Below, piece by piece: positions 4,907-6,055 of a DNA stretch of 6,055 nucleotides. The translations under genes were made by a program, and so were the position numbers. This DNA is from Bacillota bacterium (GTDB lineage: Bacteria > Bacillota > Clostridia > Oscillospirales > Oscillospiraceae), in assembly GCA_023393155.1 (NCBI GenBank), contig JAEWML010000116.1, positions 1 through 6,055 on the forward strand, given 5' to 3'. Within the stretch, counting starts at the first letter, position 1, and each line of letters starts with the position of its first letter. Below the pieces are notes generated by a model. The model was not told the DNA's origin, did no database searches, and saw only the letters and a list, made by a program, of their open reading frames with translations.

Positions 4907-6055
4907 ATGAAGAACCGTTTCCTTCGCGGGGCGCTGGTTGCCCTTTGCGCGCTTTTTCTGAGTGCGGGATGGTCCCTTCCATGTCTTGCCGCGGAAGCCC
5001 CGGGGATCGGCCTTCCCGTGCTGAAGGTGGCGTTTTATCCTCTGGACGGTTTTTTTGAATACGATGCCTGCGGGAATGAAACGGGCTACGGTGTGGAGCT
5101 TTTGGACAAGCTGTCCCAGTACGCCGGGGTGAGCTTTACCTATGTGGCGGCGGATAGCTGGGAGAGCACCCGGGACATGCTGGCGGAGGGAAAGGCCGAT
5201 ATCCGGATGCCGGTGTCCATGCCCCTGATTCCCACTCCCGCTCCCACCCCCGGGATGAGCTCCCGCGCGATTTTAAACACTTATCACGCGCTGATGACTC
5301 TGAGTTCCAATCAGGGTCTGTACTACTGCGATTATGACGCCTTTGGCGACCTGCGGGTGGCGGTTTCGAACGATCTGCTGAGCCGCGATGTGATTGCCTC
5401 CCGGCTTTCTGAATTTGGAATCGATAAGAATCGGCTTGTGGTCTGCGACGACTATAGCGAGGCCCGCGCCATGCTGGATTCGGGCATGGCGGACGCGGTG
5501 ATTTCCAATGTGATGGACCTGATGGACGACATGAAAATTCTGGCCCGGTTCGACAACACCACCAACCACATTCGCATGCGGCAGGACGACCCCGCACTCT
5601 CCCTTCTGGACAGCGCTATTGGACGGCTGGAAATGAACGAGCCGCTTTTTCTGTCCGGCCTTTATAAAAAATGGTTTCCGGAGCGCGTCTGCGTGCCGCT
5701 GACCCGCGCGGAGGAGGAATACGTGGCAGAGGTCGGCAGTCTCCGCTTTGCCTTTTCCGAAGACGAGGGCTATCTCTCCCGGCTGGAGGACGGCGTATAT
5801 AAGGGCTTTTTTCCCGCGCTGGCGGAGCTGCTGTGCGAAAAGCTGGGCGTTAATTACGAGGCGGTTTCCCGCAATGCATTAACGCCCGGCACGCAAGGGG
5901 AGCCGCTGATTTTTCCCGGCTATTCCAACGATCTTCTCCATGCGGCGGAAAACGGCGTCAGCGACACCGACACGTTTTTTACCGCCAACTACTGCTGGGT
6001 TCAGCAGAAGAATGCCGATGTGGATTTTTTGTCGTGCACAGTGGCCGTGGTGGAC
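4907..6055 (+). CDS. receptor with tandem periplasmic solute-binding (SBP_bac_3-like) domains (3' end cut by window)
   Basis: The 383 visible codons run off the right edge without a stop. A Sec signal peptide (1 to about 28, ending SLPCLA-AEA; no good lipobox) precedes a first binding domain at about 38-260. That domain opens with LKVAFYPLDGFFEYDACGN and TGYGVELLDKLSQYAGV, then has DLRVAVSND (148-156) as the second-lobe strand and ADAVISNVMD (195-204). A linker, PLTRAEEEYVAEVGSLRFAF (264-283), leads into a second binding domain with GVYKGFFPALAELLCEKLGV (296-315). Two such domains joined by an 'LT-EE' linker are typical of BvgS-like sensors that continue into a membrane segment and a histidine kinase, GGDEF or EAL output; the output domain is not visible, and a secreted binding protein is the alternative. 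A Pro-rich stretch (102-116) interrupts the first domain. The start has AAAGG ten bases upstream; the nearer GAGGG is too close to use. Confidence 0.85.
   Translation, partial: MKNRFLRGALVALCALFLSAGWSLPCLAAEAPGIGLPVLKVAFYPLDGFFEYDACGNETGYGVELLDKLSQYAGVSFTYVAADSWESTRDMLAEGKADIRMPVSMPLIPTPAPTPGMSSRAILNTYHALMTLSSNQGLYYCDYDAFGDLRVAVSNDLLSRDVIASRLSEFGIDKNRLVVCDDYSEARAMLDSGMADAVISNVMDLMDDMKILARFDNTTNHIRMRQDDPALSLLDSAIGRLEMNEPLFLSGLYKKWFPERVCVPLTRAEEEYVAEVGSLRFAFSEDEGYLSRLEDGVYKGFFPALAELLCEKLGVNYEAVSRNALTPGTQGEPLIFPGYSNDLLHAAENGVSDTDTFFTANYCWVQQKNADVDFLSCTVAVVD

Noticed and set aside
4419..4982. Minus-strand open frame of 187 codons across the end of ackA and the intergenic region
   Set aside because: It overlaps ackA, its terminator and the start of the sensor gene on the other strand, and has no domain or Shine-Dalgarno support.
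5136..5597. Minus-strand open frame of 153 codons inside the sensor gene
   Set aside because: It is antisense to a coding frame that has a signal peptide and solute-binding motifs; its Arg/Ser/Pro-rich product is not protein-like.

Overview
The window looks like chromosomal DNA from a fairly GC-rich member of the Clostridia, most likely a gut Oscillospiraceae-type bacterium. This rests on the strong GC bias at third codon positions, Shine-Dalgarno-led genes with some GTG starts, a PadR regulator paired with a HAAS/DUF1700-like membrane protein, a Firmicutes-type TmcAL, and a sensor with two periplasmic-binding-type domains behind a Sec signal. The family calls come from reading motifs by eye; no database search was possible.

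The left half (about 1-3319) is transcribed leftwards in two units. The first, reading from the middle outwards, is tmcAL (tRNA-Met cytidine acetate ligase, GTG start at 3319), then after 14 bases an RsiV-like DUF4163/DUF3298 lipoprotein (start 2096). It ends at a perfect 12-bp stem terminator (1118-1145). The second starts almost at once, from a near-consensus promoter (1082-1110), with padR and then a single-pass membrane protein cut by the left edge. Two imperfect direct repeats, 26 bp apart, lie across the padR promoter and leader and are candidate operators.

The right half is transcribed rightwards. ackA (acetate kinase, 3496-4695) is divergent from tmcAL. It has an extended -10 promoter at 3373-3400, a leader of about 90 bases and its own terminator (4725-4767). 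It is followed by a 5'-complete, 3'-cut gene (4907 to the right edge) for a secreted or membrane receptor with tandem solute-binding domains, probably the sensor half of a larger signalling protein.

The genes are mostly housekeeping or regulatory. One functional link is clear: AckA interconverts acetate and acetyl phosphate, and TmcAL uses acetate as a direct substrate for tRNA modification, so the divergent pair meets at one metabolite. I see no mobile element, CRISPR array, rRNA, tRNA or phage gene, and nothing I would call a new system. The points most worth a second look are the padR operator-like repeats, the altered motif in TmcAL, the unusual first sensor domain, and the repeat cluster before the sensor gene.
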